A stretch of 54,463 nt of DNA from Candidatus Poribacteria bacterium (GTDB lineage Bacteria > Poribacteria > WGA-4E > WGA-3G), in the NCBI GenBank assembly GCA_022821065.1, contig JAJEEK010000102.1:1-54463 (forward strand). Reading direction: 5' to 3'. Positions 8,967 through 15,910 of the stretch are shown here, one piece after another. The position numbers and the translations under genes are program-made. How positions within the stretch are numbered: position 1 is the stretch's first letter; the number at the start of each line of letters is the position of its first letter. The notes under the pieces are model-generated. The model had not been told where the DNA came from. It searched no databases and saw nothing but the letters and a program-made list of their open reading frames with translations.

Positions 8967-9737
8967 ATGGGTCTTAAGGCTATTAGAACCATCTGCGTTC
9001 TCACCGCGCTCCTTACCATATTCTGCTATGTGGACGCTGTTGACGCGCAAGACTTTGTAACAGACGGACTCGTTGCCGTGTACACGCTCAATGATGCGGA
9101 TATAGACGGTAAAGTCGTCAAAGATATCTTTGGTGGAAACGATGCTGAACTTGTCGGTAGTCTCAAATCGGTTGAAGGGGCAACCGATGCTACAGGGGAA
9201 GCGTTGGAGTTTGAAGGAAAAGTCGAGAACTACATTCAAATCCCTGAACTCGGTGAATATGAATTTGTGTCTATTGAGTGCTACGCGCTGGAAGGTCAGT
9301 TCGGTGGTATTCAAGGTATCGTCTCAACATGGCAGTGGGCCGCTGGTAAAGTCCACTTCAAATTCGAGGGGGGCGAAATCCAAGTCCATAAAAATGACGG
9401 GGTCAAGATTCGCTTAGCTGCTGAAGCCGAGACTTGGTACCATATCATCTATACCAGCAACACCAAAGACAATGAACTTAAACTCTACGTTGATGGTGAG
9501 TTGGTTGACGAAGGGAACGCTGGAACTACGCCTGAACTTATGAACGAGCGGCGTATCGGCAGTGAACACGATGGTAGATACCTCATCGGTATGATGGATA
9601 ACGTCCGTATCTATGACCGGATCCTTGAGGAAGATGAGGTCAAGCAGAATTTTGAATCCAAAAGTGATCAACTGCCCGTCGAACCTGCCGGTAAACTCTC
9701 AACCACTTGGGGACACCTCAAGGGACTGAGAAATTAA
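8967..9737 (+). CDS. Secreted LamG-domain protein with AGK-TTWG tail
   Basis: 256 residues. AGGAGG (8952-8957) lies 9 bases before the ATG. Residues about 5-28 form a signal peptide ending in VDA, followed by a concanavalin-like LamG/laminin-G_3 domain (about 32-230): GLVAVYTLNDADIDGKVVKD, a WYHIIYTSNTKDNELKLYVD strand pair and a MMDNVRIYDRILEEDEV ending, all typical. The last residues (PAGKLSTTWGHLKGLRN) match the tail of the next gene. It is probably exported to the cell surface or medium and binds carbohydrate or protein, but the ligand is unknown. It forms a tandem pair with the gene at 9858. Confidence 0.88.
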   Translation: MGLKAIRTICVLTALLTIFCYVDAVDAQDFVTDGLVAVYTLNDADIDGKVVKDIFGGNDAELVGSLKSVEGATDATGEALEFEGKVENYIQIPELGEYEFVSIECYALEGQFGGIQGIVSTWQWAAGKVHFKFEGGEIQVHKNDGVKIRLAAEAETWYHIIYTSNTKDNELKLYVDGELVDEGNAGTTPELMNERRIGSEHDGRYLIGMMDNVRIYDRILEEDEVKQNFESKSDQLPVEPAGKLSTTWGHLKGLRN

Positions 9738-9740
9738 GAA

Positions 9741-9797
9741 AAGAGACCCTCGGAAACCGAACCGATTACAGACTATTTGGTGAGGTTTCCGTCTCTT
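9741..9797. terminator. Hairpin between the two LamG genes
   Basis: AAGAGAC (9741-9747) plus GGAAACC (9752-9758) pair with GGTTTCC (9784-9790) and GTCTCTT (9791-9797), with a 4-base bulge. No T run follows, so it may stabilise the mRNA end rather than terminate. Confidence 0.5.
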
Positions 9798-9857
9798 AAA
9801 TAGGTAAAAAATAGTAGCATTATGGTCGTCTAATAGCGACTGCTCGGAGGAAACTAT

Positions 9858-10700
9858 ATGTTTTCGACAAGACATTATCTGGGTTATATACTCGCTGCAA
9901 TCGTCGTCATCGCGTTCAGTTTTTTAGTAGTATCTGTGAGTGATGCGCAGCTCGACGAAGATACAATCGCAGGGATGTGGACCTTTGAAGAAGGAAAAGG
10001 TAAAACTGTTACAGATCTATCCGGTAACGGAACCGACGGTGAATTTGTAGGCGATCTAAAATGGGTAGATGCCAAGTTCGGCGGTGGGCTGGAGTTCGAC
10101 GGTGCGGATACTTGGGTCAAACTCGGCACCAAAGGTGAAGATAAAACCTTAGCTGCCTTGGATTTCAAGGAATCTGAGGGGTTCTCTGTGCACGCTTGGG
10201 TCTATGCTGCAGAGGCTCCCAACGGTAAATGCGTCATATGGAAAGGACTCGGATGTTCTACTTGGTCGCAGTTCTTGCTCGGAACAGGTGCCCACGAAAA
10301 CGGTGAAAACAGTGCAAGTGCAGCGTTTCATATCCGAATCGCGAACGGTGGGGCAAAACTTGAAGTCCTCGGCGACGAAGTGCCAGCGAAAGAGTGGGTA
10401 CACCTCGTCGGTACATGGGACGGTGCGCAGCTCCATATCTACGTTAACGGAGAGTTACAAAATAGTGAAGATGCTAAGGGACCGCCTTGGCCATCCCCCG
10501 AAGAAGTTTATATCGGTGCGGATCCAGGTTGCGGCAAACGCTGTCAGTGGAACGGTATCATGGATGAAGTTGCTATTTTTAATGTGACACTCACCGATGC
10601 TGAAATCGCGAAACTTGGAGGCGGGCTTGAGAGCGCGTTAGCCGTTGAGGCTGCTGGTAAAATAGCGACGACTTGGGGTCAACTCAAATCCTCTGAATAG
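9858..10700 (+). CDS. Secreted LamG-domain protein, second copy
   Basis: 280 residues with GGAGGA 7 bases before the ATG. A signal peptide (about 8-31, ending SDA) precedes a LamG domain (about 35-255): GMWTFEEGKGKTVTDLSG, WVHLVGTWDGAQLHIYVNGE, and GIMDEVAIFNVTLTDAEI are classic elements. The end AAGKIATTWGQLKSSE matches the tail of the upstream LamG protein, although the domains have diverged. This supports an old duplication with selection on the tail. Two cysteine pairs (CVIWKGLGC and CGKRC) suggest disulphides in an exported protein. Confidence 0.88.
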   Translation: MFSTRHYLGYILAAIVVIAFSFLVVSVSDAQLDEDTIAGMWTFEEGKGKTVTDLSGNGTDGEFVGDLKWVDAKFGGGLEFDGADTWVKLGTKGEDKTLAALDFKESEGFSVHAWVYAAEAPNGKCVIWKGLGCSTWSQFLLGTGAHENGENSASAAFHIRIANGGAKLEVLGDEVPAKEWVHLVGTWDGAQLHIYVNGELQNSEDAKGPPWPSPEEVYIGADPGCGKRCQWNGIMDEVAIFNVTLTDAEIAKLGGGLESALAVEAAGKIATTWGQLKSSE

Positions 10701-10728
10701 TTATTCCATGGAATATACACTAAAAATC

Positions 10729-10757
10729 AGATGTCCGTCAAATTTTGGCGGGCATCT
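10729..10757 (+). terminator. Terminator-like hairpin after the second LamG gene
   Basis: AGATGTCCGTCAA (10729-10741) pairs with TTGGCGGGCATCT (10745-10757) with two G-U pairs. It lies 29 bases after the stop. Only a short T-containing stretch (TCGCTT) follows, so termination is plausible but not strong. Confidence 0.55.
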
Positions 10758-10777
10758 TCGCTTAAAGGCAAATCCAG

Positions 10778-10967
10778 ATGAAACCGATTCAAAAGGCGAT
10801 TATTCCGATAGCGGGGTACGGGACACGCCTCTTTCCAGCGACGAAAGCCGTACCGAAAGCACTCTTTCCGATCATTGCAGAAGACGAGATCGCGAAACCC
10901 ACAGGAATTACTCAGAACTGTGAAAGCCTTTGGATTACAGGGTCCCTATCGGAATTCTCTAATCTAA
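10778..10967 (+). pseudogene. galU: galU remnant: N-terminus joined to a probable C-terminus
   Basis: From ATG 10778 about 43 codons encode [20 protein letters not shown] and then [11 protein letters not shown], the nucleotide-binding start of UTP--glucose-1-phosphate uridylyltransferase ([16 protein letters not shown] is its signature). After EIAKP at about 10900 similarity stops. In another frame, 10902-10967 encodes [20 protein letters not shown] then I and a stop, which looks like an orderly protein C-terminus. The simplest reading is loss of about 200 internal codons with a frame change, leaving both ends; that the second piece comes from the same gene is inference. It overlaps the end of the convergent hydrolase gene by 9 bases. 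Not functional as a transferase. Confidence 0.8.
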
Positions 10968-11669
10968 TGTTTCCCCGACCTCTAACGAAATAATTTCTAC
11001 ATCTTGGGATACCGTCAATTGGCGCAGTTCTTCAGGCGTTCCTGTCAATAATGGGAAAGTGCCATAATGGATGGGGAGAATTGCTGGGACATTGAGCAGT
11101 TGTGCAGCATAAGCGGCTTCACGGGGTCCCATCGTGAAATGGTCACCGATGGGCAGCAGTGCCAAATCGGGTTGGTAAATCTCACCGATAATCCGCATAT
11201 CACCGAAAACATTCGTATCCCCGGCATGGTAGATTTTATACCCGTTAGCGAACTCAATCACATAGCCTGCGGGTTCACCGAGATAGACTGTTGTCCCATC
11301 TTCCTCTGTGAAGCTGCTACTATGGTTCGCTGAAACCATTGTAGCCTTTATGCCACCGACGGTGACAGTGCCACCTTTGTTCATCCCGATTGTGTTATCA
11401 ACGCCTTGTTTACCGAGCCATCCGGCGATTTCAACAATAGATACGACTGTTGGTGAATGTTTTTTGGCGAGTGGCACAGCATCACCAATGTGGTCTGCGT
11501 GTCCGTGCGTTATGAGGATTACGTCAAGTGCGTCGAAGGTTTTGAGTGCATCCGGGCAGACAGGGTTGTTTGTTACCCACGGGTCTATGAGAAGTGTTTG
11601 TCCATCTGCTTCGATTTTAAATGTGGAATGTCCGAGCCATGTCAGGCGAATACCGTTGTTCAATTTCAT
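10959..11669 (-). CDS. Metal-dependent hydrolase, metallo-beta-lactamase fold (UPF0173)
   Basis: 236 residues. The N-terminus [20 protein letters not shown] and the zinc motif [10 protein letters not shown] (about 54-63; HxHxDH) identify the UPF0173/YtkL-type metallo-beta-lactamase family; further ligands are probably in [19 protein letters not shown] and the IHYGTFP ending. The substrate of this family is not established. A leader AGGAATAATTAAAAAAA directly precedes the ATG, and the same leader occurs before the gene at 34182. A 57-bp palindromic element lies immediately upstream (11686-11742). Confidence 0.92.
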   Translation of the reverse strand: MKLNNGIRLTWLGHSTFKIEADGQTLLIDPWVTNNPVCPDALKTFDALDVILITHGHADHIGDAVPLAKKHSPTVVSIVEIAGWLGKQGVDNTIGMNKGGTVTVGGIKATMVSANHSSSFTEEDGTTVYLGEPAGYVIEFANGYKIYHAGDTNVFGDMRIIGEIYQPDLALLPIGDHFTMGPREAAYAAQLLNVPAILPIHYGTFPLLTGTPEELRQLTVSQDVEIISLEVGETLD

Positions 11670-11685
11670 TTTTTTAATTATTCCT

Positions 11686-11742
11686 GAGACCGAAAATAGC
11701 GACGATAATGTTATTTGACTAAGGCACGCTATTTTCGGTCTC
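11686..11742. repeat. 57-bp palindromic element, copy 1
   Basis: Perfect 16-bp arms, GAGACCGAAAATAGCG (11686-11701) and CGCTATTTTCGGTCTC (11727-11742), enclose a 25-base loop. On the opposite strand the loop matches the loop of copy 2 (18311-18367) at 20 of 25 positions, and the arms differ at three positions that are each compensated on the other arm. It sits 17 bases upstream of the hydrolase start, within its likely leader. Confidence 0.85.
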
Positions 11743-11840
11743 GGTTCGTTCAGGTGTTTTGAATGACCGACGCTTTTCTCCGTAGGTTCGCCTCCATTTC
11801 ATTCCGGCTGCTGGGACCTACCAAGGAGTTGTTCGTAATG

Positions 11841-11866
11841 AAATTATGCCTTAAATGGCATAATTT
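11841..11866 (+). terminator. AT-rich palindrome with following T run
   Basis: AAATTATGCC (11841-11850) pairs with GGCATAATTT (11857-11866) across a 6-base loop; GTTTTTG follows on the plus strand. It lies downstream of the minus-strand PLP-enzyme gene in a 269-base gap. With no plus-strand gene just before it, it may simply be a palindromic repeat. Confidence 0.45.
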
Positions 11867-11938
11867 GTTTTTGCGTTACATTTGGCGTGCAACCCTAAGT
11901 GCTTGCAGTTAGAAGGGAAATTGTTTTTCAGGCTTGCA

Positions 11939-13060
11939 TCAGTTTAAAATAATTTCTTTTAGTCTTTGTGCGATGATTTCTATTTCTCCCGCCATCAAGG
12001 TCTGTCCATTAATGAGGACCCCGTTCGCGCCTGCGCCTGCGATGTCGATTGAGGGTTCGCCTTCCGCGAGTTGTTGAAGAATTTCATTCCGTGTGATACC
12101 GAGTTGTTCTTCGTCAAATCTGATTTCGGTGCGTGGCATCGGCTGCCCGGCTTCGGAAGGGAAACTACGATGGACTGTAACGCCTTGGATGTCCGCGAAG
12201 ACTTCATCGTAGTAGGTAACCTGATCTTCATAAGCCTGCTGTAATTCCTTGTGATTTTGTCCCAAGTACCACTCTACAGCGGCAAGCAGCCCTACCAGTT
12301 CTTCCTTACCGACTTTCATACCTCTACCGATAAAAGGGTGTGGCGGTCCGTTGAAAGCGATCGCCTCAATCAACGATTTACTTCCGACGATCAGTCCGCT
12401 GCTTTGGGGGCCGCACAAGCCTTTCCCGCCGCTGAAGAGTGCTAAATCCGCACCCATTTGGGTGAAATGCCAGAGGTTTTCTGGTGGTGGCAGCTGCGCA
12501 GCGGCATCGACGATGAGTGGAACACCGTGCCTTTTGGCGATTGCGATGGCATCTTCATAAGGGACCCAGAGATGCTCTCTACCGGGGTTGGCGAAATAGA
12601 AGATCGCAGCGGTTTTCTCAGTGATAGCGTTTTCTAATTCGTCAGGCGTTGCTCTGTTTTCGTCGCCGATCTCCACGAATGTGACACCAACCTGACGCAC
12701 GGCGAAGTCATATCCGACGCGACCGTGGCGGTGGACAATGACTTCGTTTTTCATGGACGCGTCGAGATGCGGCAATTTCTCACGTTTGGTTGGATCCAGT
12801 CCCGTGATACACGCGGCGGTGCTGAGGGTTAGGGCAGCGGCGGCACCACAGGAGACATAAGCCGCTTCGTTGTGGGTGAGTTTTGCGATTTCTTCACCGA
12901 CGCGTTTTTGGAGTTCGATGATGTCTACGAAGTGCTTAGAAGCATCAGCCATCGCAGCGACGACTTCCGGTGGCATGATAGAGCCACCGAGTCGTGTGAG
13001 CGTTGCGTTACCGTTAATCACTGTAGGGATGCCTAAGCGTTCATAAATGTTCATAGTCAT
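11939..13060 (-). CDS. SelA-like PLP-dependent enzyme (aminotransferase class V-like fold)
   Basis: 373 residues. It resembles the SelA-related group that includes D-glucosaminate-6-phosphate ammonia-lyase (DgaE): start YERLGIPTVINGNATLTRLG, then PPEVVAAMADAS, the glycine/alanine cofactor loop YVSCGAAAALTLSTAACITG, and the lysine expected to bind PLP in LFSGGKGLCGPQSSG (near residue 212). The reaction is probably an elimination or transfer on a hydroxylated amino acid or amino sugar acid; true SelA function is unlikely because the protein is short and no tRNA-Sec context is visible. It lies downstream of the ATPase gene at 13190 across a repeat array, so cotranscription is possible. No clear Shine-Dalgarno is seen; a second ATG lies two codons in. 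Confidence 0.8.
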   Translation of the reverse strand: MTMNIYERLGIPTVINGNATLTRLGGSIMPPEVVAAMADASKHFVDIIELQKRVGEEIAKLTHNEAAYVSCGAAAALTLSTAACITGLDPTKREKLPHLDASMKNEVIVHRHGRVGYDFAVRQVGVTFVEIGDENRATPDELENAITEKTAAIFYFANPGREHLWVPYEDAIAIAKRHGVPLIVDAAAQLPPPENLWHFTQMGADLALFSGGKGLCGPQSSGLIVGSKSLIEAIAFNGPPHPFIGRGMKVGKEELVGLLAAVEWYLGQNHKELQQAYEDQVTYYDEVFADIQGVTVHRSFPSEAGQPMPRTEIRFDEEQLGITRNEILQQLAEGEPSIDIAGAGANGVLINGQTLMAGEIEIIAQRLKEIILN

Positions 13061-13063
13061 GGC

Positions 13064-13185
13064 AGCCAGTCATCAGCGTATTGGTTATCAGTGAGTCAGT
13101 AACCAGTAACCAGTTAAAGAGGAAATATGATTCATGAAGTCTTTTTTTATTCTTAACTGTTAACTGTTAACTGGTAACTATTTCC
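13064..13185. repeat. Degenerate heptamer repeat array
   Basis: Contains CAGTAAC, CAGTAAC, CAGTTAA in one arm (about 13097-13117) and TTAACTG, TTAACTG, TTAACTG, GTAACTA in the other (about 13153-13180). The centre resembles the 7650-7842 array (CAGTTAAAGA, GGAAA, TGAT, ATGAA in both). It fills the whole gap between the PLP-enzyme start and the ATPase stop. Confidence 0.8.
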
Positions 13186-13189
13186 CTAT

Positions 13190-14002
13190 TTATCCTACCT
13201 CTTCGCCGTCTAATTTACCTACATGGAGGTCGATTTCATCGCGAGATTCGATTTTATCGACTTTACCGTCTGCCATGTGGAAGATGCGGTCGGAAACATC
13301 TAACATTTTGTGGTCGTGTGTCGCCGTGATAATTGTCACGCCGTTTTCATCGTTAAGACGCCGGAGTAGATCAATAATTTCTAAACCTGTTTTGGTGTCA
13401 AGGTTTCCAGTTGGTTCATCGGCAAGGACGATCGCGGGGTCGTTTGCGAGGGAACGTGCGATTGCGACGCGCTGCTGCTGTCCACCAGAGAGTTCTAACG
13501 GTTTATGCTGCACACGGTCTCCAAGTCCGACGAGTGTGAGGAGATCAACACCTTTTTCTCTGCTGTCGTCAGCACTCATGCCAGCGAAAATCATTGGGAG
13601 TGAGACGTTTTCGAGTGCTGTCATAACAGGGATAAGATTGAACGACTGAAAGATGTAACCGATTTTTCGGCAGCGGAGCCATGCGAGTTCGTAAGCGTCG
13701 AGTTGTGCGATGTCTACCTCGTCGATATAGACTCTGCCCTCAGTGGGTTTGTCGAGTCCGCCAATCATATTGAAGAGTGTCGATTTTCCTGAGCCGGAGG
13801 GCCCCATGATAGAGATGTATTCGCCGCGCTGGATTTGGAAATTGACGCCGCGGAGCGCATCAACGGTCTGTGTTCCCATCTCGTAGCGTTTGATGAGATT
13901 TCGGACACGGACTGTATTTTCTTTGGGAATCAGACGCTCGAAACGTTCCGGTGTTTCGGCGAAAGTTGCGTCAACATTACCGATTTCCGTTTGTTCGTTC
14001 AT
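13190..14002 (-). CDS. LolD/MacB-type ABC transporter ATPase
   Basis: 270 residues. Walker A GPSGSGKST (67-75), signature LSGGQQQRVAIARSL near 170, Walker B/D-loop AIVLADEPTGNLDTKTG near 190, and H-loop ITATHDHKM; YIFQSFNLIPVMTALENVSLP is the Q-loop region typical of the LolD/MacB class. Such ATPases pair with FtsX-domain permeases. In this unit the only FtsX-domain protein is the 2439-residue gene product at 18371, making that the likely partner, although the orphan permease at 3628 is an alternative. An unusual 35-residue N-terminal extension precedes the first strand. AAGGAG lies 8 bases before the ATG. Confidence 0.93.
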   Translation of the reverse strand: MNEQTEIGNVDATFAETPERFERLIPKENTVRVRNLIKRYEMGTQTVDALRGVNFQIQRGEYISIMGPSGSGKSTLFNMIGGLDKPTEGRVYIDEVDIAQLDAYELAWLRCRKIGYIFQSFNLIPVMTALENVSLPMIFAGMSADDSREKGVDLLTLVGLGDRVQHKPLELSGGQQQRVAIARSLANDPAIVLADEPTGNLDTKTGLEIIDLLRRLNDENGVTIITATHDHKMLDVSDRIFHMADGKVDKIESRDEIDLHVGKLDGEEVG

Positions 14003-14062
14003 TTTTTTCTCCTTGCTAATCTTTAATAAACCCCGCTTGCAAGGGGTTGCGTAAGTTCTACA

Positions 14063-14533
14063 CTATCGTCGCTGTAGGAATCCGAGAAGTCCGGGTTTTT
14101 GAGGTTCGGGTTCTGGCATGGCCGGTGCGTTCTGTTCTGGGATAGCGAACTGGATGAAGTTCCGTTTTCCGAGTTGTTGCATAAACGTAAAAAGCGACGT
14201 TTCCGCCTCTTTACGTGTCAACTGGTATTGGTTTTGAACGCCTTTGGTAATCTGCGAGATCGTATGTTTGCCGTCACACATTTTCCACACATAGGTTCCG
14301 ATAGAGTCCAAAACGATCACCCTTTTATCAGGCAGCATAAAAAACTTACCGGCGAGTCGTATCCAGAGTGTATTCTTCTGTGGAATGACCAGTGAGGCTT
14401 CGCCTTTATCGTCTATTTCCCACTTTATCAGTTGATTCCGCACTGGAAAAGACTTCATAACCTGCGTGCGATCTACATCGGGACGTTTCTTAAGTTTGAG
14501 AGTGTATAAAATTCTGTTTAGCATATTTTTCAA
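14063..14533 (-). CDS. PqqD-like protein
   Basis: 156 residues. The central part (about 60-140) fits the PqqD / RiPP-recognition-element winged-helix fold: RVIVLDSIGTYVWKMCDGKH, then ISQITKGVQNQYQLTRKEAE and a C-terminal helix. In known systems PqqD-like domains bind a peptide substrate for a modifying enzyme, but many genomes also carry them outside peptide maturation clusters. No radical SAM enzyme or precursor peptide is visible here, so a scaffold or recognition role with the adjoining ABC system is only inferred. A basic N-terminal stretch and a proline-rich end (PEPEPQKPGLLGF) flank the domain. It ends 60 bases before the ATPase gene. Confidence 0.75.
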   Translation of the reverse strand: MKNMLNRILYTLKLKKRPDVDRTQVMKSFPVRNQLIKWEIDDKGEASLVIPQKNTLWIRLAGKFFMLPDKRVIVLDSIGTYVWKMCDGKHTISQITKGVQNQYQLTRKEAETSLFTFMQQLGKRNFIQFAIPEQNAPAMPEPEPQKPGLLGFLQRR

Positions 14534-14545
14534 GTTACCAGAAAG

Positions 14546-14660
14546 AATGGCTATCGGCTATCGGCTATCGGCTTTTGGTTTCTTGGTTTCCGATTGCCTC
14601 TTTGCCGACTGCTTCTTTGCCGATTGCCTCTTTGCCATTGGTTACTGTTCCTGTGGCATT
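14546..14660. repeat. Heptamer array overlapping the end of a coding region
   Basis: On the plus strand it begins CTATCGG, CTATCGG, CTTTTGG and continues with GATTGCCTCTTTGCC-type units. The minus-strand DcrB/PsbP-like gene ends inside it: its last ~30 codons and its TAG stop (within GATAGCCGATAGC-type sequence) are supplied by the repeat. Confidence 0.8.
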
Positions 14661-15687
14661 CAATACTGTTAGCGACTTTTTGGACTGTCGGGTGTGCGTT
14701 GTTGCTACCGATGGACTGGATGACATAGATGCGATTGGAATGATGACAATGCCAGAGATGGAACACGAGTGCTGTCCGTTTGGATAGTTTATCGAACATC
14801 AACACTGGACTGAACGGTACACTATCATAGAGGCGTGTCTGTTCTCCGGTAAGTGTCAGACGTTCATCTTCTGTTTCTGTGTCGGTTGTCACCTCAAATC
14901 CGTATCCGCGAATCGCTTTAGCATATTTGGCGCGAAACCACGTCTCCAATGGATTCTGTGTGTCTTTATAGTCACTGAGCATTACCTCAGCTGGACCGTA
15001 TCGCTCAACGCTCAGGCGTCCTCTGTCGGGGGGTGAGAAGTCTATTTTTTCGAGAGGACCGTTAGTTTTTCGGATGCGGTTCGCTGCGAGTTTCGCTACT
15101 TTTATAGGTATCTGAAAGCGTGACGGTTTCGCGCCGAACGCAAACAGCAGGTAGCCGCTGAGAAGTTTCTGACGTTCCAATTTATATTCTTTCGGCACGC
15201 TTAACTTGAGTCCGTAGGCACTCCACAATGTCAGCGGGTCATCACTACAGTCTACGATTGATTGGAAGATCCGGAGCACTGTCGGTCTCCAGTTTTCTTT
15301 AAGTCGTCCCATTACCTGTACGATTATAATCCGTTTTCCGGCGTGGAAAATCAACCCATTGGCACGGATACTCCCCTTCCAACTAAAACCGAGCACGGTG
15401 CGTCCCTCAAAAAACTCAGCATCTTTGATAAGGTCAACATTCCGACGGAAGGAGAGGTCAGTCCCTCTTTTGTACGTCTTGCGAATCAATTTGAAGTATT
15501 CGTCAAGCGTTGCGTGGAGATCTGGTTTTTTCTTTCGGGTAGGTGCCCATTTAAGTTCGAGACGCGGCATCTCGCCATCATCAAGCCGGAGATAGCCCGT
15601 CTTCTGATCCCCACTGAGTCCACTCAGTTCCCATGTCGTAGGAATTTCAAGTTGTATTCCTGCCCATCCAAAAACAGTCCAATCCAT
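14551..15687 (-). CDS. Duplicated DcrB/PsbP-like domain protein with repeat-derived C-terminus
   Basis: 378 residues, no signal peptide. Two halves look alike: about 5-145 (GIQLEIPTTWELSGLSGDQK, then YLRLDDGEMPRLELKW and WRPTVLRIFQSI) and about 153-345 (GLKLSVPKEYKLERQKL, then FQIPIKV and HPTVQKVANSIEC). Each has the 'P..W......GY...D/...L.I.W' pattern of DcrB/Mog1/PsbP-fold proteins; the assignment is by pattern and is tentative. The last ~30 residues (RNSNQWQRGNRQRSSRQRG and so on) are encoded by the heptamer array and probably not ancestral. A repeat also abuts the start codon, leaving no ribosome site. Function unknown; likely a cytoplasmic component of the ABC/PqqD unit. Confidence 0.75.
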   Translation of the reverse strand: MDWTVFGWAGIQLEIPTTWELSGLSGDQKTGYLRLDDGEMPRLELKWAPTRKKKPDLHATLDEYFKLIRKTYKRGTDLSFRRNVDLIKDAEFFEGRTVLGFSWKGSIRANGLIFHAGKRIIIVQVMGRLKENWRPTVLRIFQSIVDCSDDPLTLWSAYGLKLSVPKEYKLERQKLLSGYLLFAFGAKPSRFQIPIKVAKLAANRIRKTNGPLEKIDFSPPDRGRLSVERYGPAEVMLSDYKDTQNPLETWFRAKYAKAIRGYGFEVTTDTETEDERLTLTGEQTRLYDSVPFSPVLMFDKLSKRTALVFHLWHCHHSNRIYVIQSIGSNNAHPTVQKVANSIECHRNSNQWQRGNRQRSSRQRGNRKPRNQKPIADSR

Positions 15688-15696
15688 TTTTTATAG

Positions 15697-15908
15697 TTAC
15701 CAGTTATTGGTTGTCAGCCATCAGCGCATTAGCCATCAGCAGTCGGCAAAGAAGCCATCGGCAAAGAAGCCATCGGTAAAGAGGTGTCCGATAGCCGATA
15801 GCCGATAGCCGAAAGCCATTCTTCGCGCTCACTGTCAGCCATCGGTAAAGAGGTTTCCGACTGCCTCTTTGCCGACTGCCGAAAGCCATTCTTCCGATAG
15901 CCGATAGC
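15697..15908. repeat. Long heptamer repeat array
   Basis: Mixed units of CAGCCAT, CAGTCGG, AGCCGAT, AGCCGAT, AGCCGAA, CCATCGG and GCAAAGAA occupy the whole gap between the DcrB/PsbP-like gene and the OPT-like gene. It starts like the CAGTTAA-type arrays (TTACCAGTTATTGG) and changes into AGCCGAT-type units, linking the two variants into one family. A 61-codon open frame inside it is an artefact of the repeat. Confidence 0.8.
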
Positions 15909-15910
15909 CC

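Noticed and set aside
11939..13060. Considered as true selenocysteine synthase (SelA)
   Set aside because: Too short, lacks the N-terminal tRNA-binding part, and no selenium genes are nearby; SelA-like only.
13190..14002. Pairing this ATPase with the permease at 3628
   Set aside because: Opposite strand and 8 kb away; the FtsX protein in the same unit is the simpler partner, though this is not excluded.
15704..15889. 61-codon minus-strand open frame
   Set aside because: Made entirely of the heptamer repeat array; repeated RWLLCRWLLC-type translation is an artefact.
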